A stretch of 64,000 nucleotides of DNA from positions 1 through 64,000 of the forward strand of contig NZ_LQCI01000009.1 in NCBI RefSeq assembly GCF_001613935.1, written 5' to 3'. The notes under the pieces were generated by a model. That model was not told where the DNA came from, did not search any database, and saw only the letters and a list, made by a program, of their open reading frames with translations. This document shows, piece after piece, positions 61,520-64,000 of the stretch; position 1 is the stretch's first letter; each line of letters begins with the position of its first letter. The position numbers were made by a program, and so were the translations under genes. The DNA comes from Amycolatopsis regifaucium (GTDB lineage: Bacteria > Actinomycetota > Actinomycetes > Mycobacteriales > Pseudonocardiaceae).

Positions 61520-61553
61520 AGTAACACTACGTTTCTGGAAACACGATGTTACT
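61520..61553. promoter_or_regulatory. TetR-type operator in the divergent promoter
   Basis: AGTAACA (61520-61526) and TGTTACT (61547-61553) are perfect outer arms, with inner partial arms CGTTTC/GAAACACG. It lies 14 bp before the TetR start and 15 bp before the start of the small membrane-protein gene, so it likely controls both. Confidence 0.7.
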
Positions 61554-61567
61554 GTAGCGTGGATGCC

Positions 61568-61816
61568 ATGGAGTTCTTGGCCCCCTTGGCCGCGTTTCTC
61601 AGCCTGCCGCTCTTCCTGGCCGGGTTCGCGTGGTACGCCGCGCGTGCCCGGCGTTGCGGCGTCAGTCAGTCCTTGCTGGCGCCGATCGAGGAGATCTGGG
61701 ATCCGATCTCGCACAAGACCAACATCGAGATCCAGATCGAGGCCGAGCGAAGTCCCGAGACGCCGTCACCCGGCGACCCGCCCGTATTCCGGTGGCGAGA
61801 CGGTCGCGGCGCCTGA
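61568..61816 (+). CDS. Small membrane-anchored protein (82 aa)
   Basis: One N-terminal transmembrane helix (MEFLAPLAAFLSLPLFLAGF) is followed by basic residues and a polar tail with HKTNIEIQIEAERSPETPSP. Divergent from the TetR gene over a shared operator, so it may be its target. Family not recognised. GTG 61559 is an alternative start. Confidence 0.6.
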   Translation: MEFLAPLAAFLSLPLFLAGFAWYAARARRCGVSQSLLAPIEEIWDPISHKTNIEIQIEAERSPETPSPGDPPVFRWRDGRGA

Positions 61817-61817
61817 G

Positions 61818-62354
61818 TCACGCGGCGACCAGCTGCGCCCGTGCGTTCAGGATCAGGTCGGCGACTCGCTGGGCGTCGGCGACCTGGTGCAACTCCAGCG
61901 CCGGCGGCGCCCATGCGCCACGGAGTTCGTTCTCACGAACTCGCGCCCGGCTCCAGCGGCTGCCGAACACGATCGTGCCGACGCCCGTGTCGTCGGCACG
62001 CACCCGAGGTTCCGAGGGGAGCCAGGTGAGCCAGACCCACCGGAACTCCGAGCCGTTCAGCCAGTTCGCGGCGAAGACGATCCGCTGATTCGTGACCAGG
62101 TACGTCGTGACCCCTGCCCGGGAACGCCGGTCGAGCAGTCGCTGGTACGCCACGCAGAAGAAGGCGATCAGGAGCCCGCCCAACATCGGCGCCGCCGTGC
62201 TGTCGTCGAAGACGATCAATTGCAGGGCGACGATCGCAGGGAAAACCACGACCGACAACACCAGCGCCGTGTGCTCCGGAAACCACTTCTGCCGCCGCTG
62301 GGGCGAACCGCTCCACAGCAGGACTTCGCCTTCATTCAACGGATACTTCTGCAT
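61818..62354 (-). CDS. Two-helix membrane protein with PH-like domain (178 aa)
   Basis: Residues ~30-70 hold two hydrophobic helices (TALVLSVVVFPAIVALQLIV, PMLGGLLIAFFCVAYQ). The C-terminal part (TTYLVTNQRIVFAANW, VGTIVFGSRW) has the YxVTNxRI pattern of bacterial PH-domain (bPH2-like) membrane proteins. The ATG at 62354 follows GGAGG. Its stop nearly abuts that of the small gene opposite. Function unknown. Confidence 0.68.
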   Translation of the reverse strand: MQKYPLNEGEVLLWSGSPQRRQKWFPEHTALVLSVVVFPAIVALQLIVFDDSTAAPMLGGLLIAFFCVAYQRLLDRRSRAGVTTYLVTNQRIVFAANWLNGSEFRWVWLTWLPSEPRVRADDTGVGTIVFGSRWSRARVRENELRGAWAPPALELHQVADAQRVADLILNARAQLVAA

Positions 62355-62436
62355 CGAACCTCCGCAAGTCGTCATCGAGAGCACGCTCGATGACGCGGTC
62401 AGGTTGTCTCAGTAAGGGCGAAGAAGTCGCGCAAGT

Positions 62437-62460
62437 CCGCATTTAGAGGACTAAATGCGG
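62437..62460. repeat. GCATTTAGTCCTC-family hairpin over a stop codon
   Basis: CCGCATTTAG and CTAAATGCGG (perfect ten-base arms, loop AGGA). The right arm on the minus strand supplies ATT TAG, the last codon and stop of the NmrA-like gene. It is the same family as 43240-43305. Confidence 0.85.
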
Positions 62461-63095
62461 GAAGGGGCTGGATGCCCGTAACCGACTGTGAAGCGCTTTT
62501 CGTTTCCCGGCTGCTCCAGTTCGTCCACGACGGCGATCGCGAGGTCTTCGGCGGAGATCCGGGAGGAGCCGTCGGCCGCGGTGAGGAGGGTGGTCGTCCC
62601 ACGGCGATAGGCACCGGTCCGGGTTCCGGGAGCGAGGACGGCGGGCGGACTGAGGTACACCCAGTCGCCCGCGTGCGCCTCGCATGCCCGCAGCTGTGTC
62701 GTGCTGGCCGAGGCGATGGTCCGCCATTCCGGCGGCACGAAGGCCGGGTCGTCGATGACGAGTCCGCCGGAGGGCGAGCGCAGTGGCCCGGCGCCGCCGA
62801 CGACCAGCACGCGCGTGCCCGCCGCGGCATCGAGCAGGGCTGTAATGGTGCCGGCGACGGTGTCTTCCGCACCTGGAGCGGGCCTTGTCGCGCTCACGAT
62901 GGCATCCGCACCGGCGAGGACGCCGCTCATGTGGTCGATGTCGGTGGCGTCGCCGCGTACGGCCTCGACGCCCGGGTGGAGAGTTCCGGGCAGGACACCG
63001 CGGAACACGGCCTTGACGTGGTGACCGCGAGCGACGGCCTCGCTGACGACACGGGAACCCACCATGCCCGACGCGCCGACGACGACGATCTTCAT
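62451..63095 (-). CDS. NmrA-like NAD(P)H-binding protein (214 aa)
   Basis: The atypical-SDR motif VVGASGMVGSRVVSEAVARG (~5-24) binds NAD(P), followed by GDATDIDHMSGVLAGADAIV. There is no YxxxK active site in the usual place, so it may be a redox sensor or a reductase of quinone type. The ATG at 63095 overlaps the exporter stop (ATGA), so they are coupled. The last codon and stop come from a repeat element. Confidence 0.8.
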   Translation of the reverse strand: MKIVVVGASGMVGSRVVSEAVARGHHVKAVFRGVLPGTLHPGVEAVRGDATDIDHMSGVLAGADAIVSATRPAPGAEDTVAGTITALLDAAAGTRVLVVGGAGPLRSPSGGLVIDDPAFVPPEWRTIASASTTQLRACEAHAGDWVYLSPPAVLAPGTRTGAYRRGTTTLLTAADGSSRISAEDLAIAVVDELEQPGNEKRFTVGYGHPAPSRI

Positions 63096-63994
63096 CGGAC
63101 AGCACCTTCCCGCTTGGCCTTCGGGGTGATCTGCCCGGCGACGATCGAGGCCAGCGCGAGGGCGAAGCCGACGAGCTGGACCGGGCCGAGCGCCTGGCCG
63201 AGCAGGGCGGCACCGAGTACCGCGGCGACCATCGGCGAGAGCAGGCCGAGGACGGCGACCGAGGTGACCGGCAACGACGTGATGCCGCGGAACCACAGGA
63301 CGTAGGCGAGCAGGCCGCCGATCAGACCGAGCCAGAGGTAACCGAGAGCCGCGTTCAGGTCGATGGCGGGCGGGGCGCCTTCGAGCAGGAAGGTCACCGG
63401 CACCAGGAACACTCCGCCCGCGGTGAGTTGCCACGCGGCGAACGCCGTCGGGCCGACCTCCGCCGGACGCCCCCATTTCTTGGTGAGCGTGACGCCGAGC
63501 GCCATGGTCGCGGCGCCACCCAATCCGGCGAGGACCCCGACGCTGTCGAAGCCCGCCGCGGGGCCGATCACGACCAGTCCGACGCCCACGATCCCGACGA
63601 TTCCCCAGGCGAACCGCCACGCGGACGGGCTTTGCCGGAGGACGGCGACGGCGAGGGCGGCAACGAGGAGCGGCTGAGCCGCGCCGAGGGTCGCGGCGAC
63701 TCCGCCGGGCAGCCGCTCGGCGGCGAGGAACAGCAAGGGGAAGAACATGCCGATGTTGAGAACGCCGAGTGCGGTGGCCTTCAGCCACCAGGTGCCGCGC
63801 GGGAGGGTGCGGGTGATGGCCAGTGCGATCAACCCCGCGGGCAGGGCGCGCATGAGACCCGCGAACAGCGGGTGCCCCGGCGGGAGAAGTTCGGTGGTGA
63901 CCACGTAGGTCGTTCCCCAGACCACGGGAGCGAAGGCGGTCATCGCGGTGCCGGCGAGTCCGGCGGCGAGCGGTGTGGTCGTCAGCGTTTTCAC
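63092..63994 (-). CDS. EamA-family (DMT) metabolite exporter (300 aa)
   Basis: Ten transmembrane helices in two EamA repeats (PVVWGTTYVVTTELLPPGHP near the N-terminus; AAWQLTAGGVFLVPVTFLLE and LGLLSPMVAAVLGAALLGQA in the second). DMT proteins export amino acids or other small metabolites. Start GTG 63994 is close to the window edge; an upstream promoter is outside. Translation is coupled to the NmrA-like gene. Confidence 0.87.
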   Translation of the reverse strand: MKTLTTTPLAAGLAGTAMTAFAPVVWGTTYVVTTELLPPGHPLFAGLMRALPAGLIALAITRTLPRGTWWLKATALGVLNIGMFFPLLFLAAERLPGGVAATLGAAQPLLVAALAVAVLRQSPSAWRFAWGIVGIVGVGLVVIGPAAGFDSVGVLAGLGGAATMALGVTLTKKWGRPAEVGPTAFAAWQLTAGGVFLVPVTFLLEGAPPAIDLNAALGYLWLGLIGGLLAYVLWFRGITSLPVTSVAVLGLLSPMVAAVLGAALLGQALGPVQLVGFALALASIVAGQITPKAKREGAVR

Positions 63995-64000
63995 GCTTCC

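Noticed and set aside
1..64000. tRNA, rRNA and riboswitch genes
   Set aside because: No segment showed a convincing cloverleaf, ribosomal motif or known riboswitch core by eye; a covariance search would be needed to exclude small RNAs.

Overview
The window is high-GC actinobacterial DNA with many GTG starts, ATGA/GTGA stop-start overlaps, Sec-secreted carbohydrate-active enzymes, PucR/LacI/TetR/GntR regulators, an ECF42-type sigma factor and a 2-methylisoborneol operon. The gene families and a set of perfect intergenic palindromes suggest a Pseudonocardiales actinomycete, probably Amycolatopsis or a close relative. That is inference; no rRNA or tRNA is present to confirm it.

Layout. 1-5.9 kb: small secreted, membrane and lipoprotein genes, then a decayed zone holding a 3'-truncated flavin reductase, a frameshifted ArsR/SufR-like regulator and an integrase remnant. 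5.9-7.9 kb: a translationally coupled DGPF (YCII-like) protein, ECF42-type sigma factor and TfoX-N-like protein. 8.6-15.4 kb: a probable small biosynthetic cluster with two P450s, an asparagine-synthetase-like enzyme lacking Cys2, a short-chain dehydrogenase and a membrane acyltransferase. 15.8-25.3 kb: a polymorphic-toxin island with a SUKH immunity gene, a 1456-residue secreted protein ending in a nuclease-like domain, and two other secreted ALF-repeat proteins, one carrying LGFP and lectin modules.

25.5-29.7 kb: a membrane-anchored beta-propeller protein and two tandem secreted metallophosphoesterases (discoidin-FN3-phosphatase). 29.9-36.4 kb: a PucR regulator beside a D-amino-acid-dehydrogenase-like gene, then an AurF-type diiron oxygenase adjoining an FprB-like ferredoxin/NADPH reductase, divergent from an epoxide-hydrolase-like gene. 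36.7-43.2 kb: GH43, GntR-OsmC, small hypotheticals, a ChaA-type antiporter and a non-canonical NAD-dependent DNA ligase. 43.3-48.2 kb: two tandem family 2B encapsulin shell genes, geranyl diphosphate methyltransferase and 2-methylisoborneol synthase, that is, an encapsulated terpene pathway. 48.7-50.3 kb: CmtR-like metal sensor, cation transporter and methyltransferase.

50.7-60.4 kb: a hemicellulose locus with GH10 xylanase, two LacI regulators, a sugar ABC transporter, GH3 beta-xylosidase, and two broken genes (GH115 fragment, SGNH esterase pseudogene). 60.4-64 kb: RraA-like, TetR, small membrane proteins, an NmrA-like protein and an EamA exporter.

Several palindrome families lie in intergenic gaps. 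One (core GCATTTAGTCCTC) supplies the TAG stop codon of two unrelated genes. The strongest candidates for new biology are the toxin island, the two-shell encapsulin operon and the asparagine-synthetase/P450 cluster.
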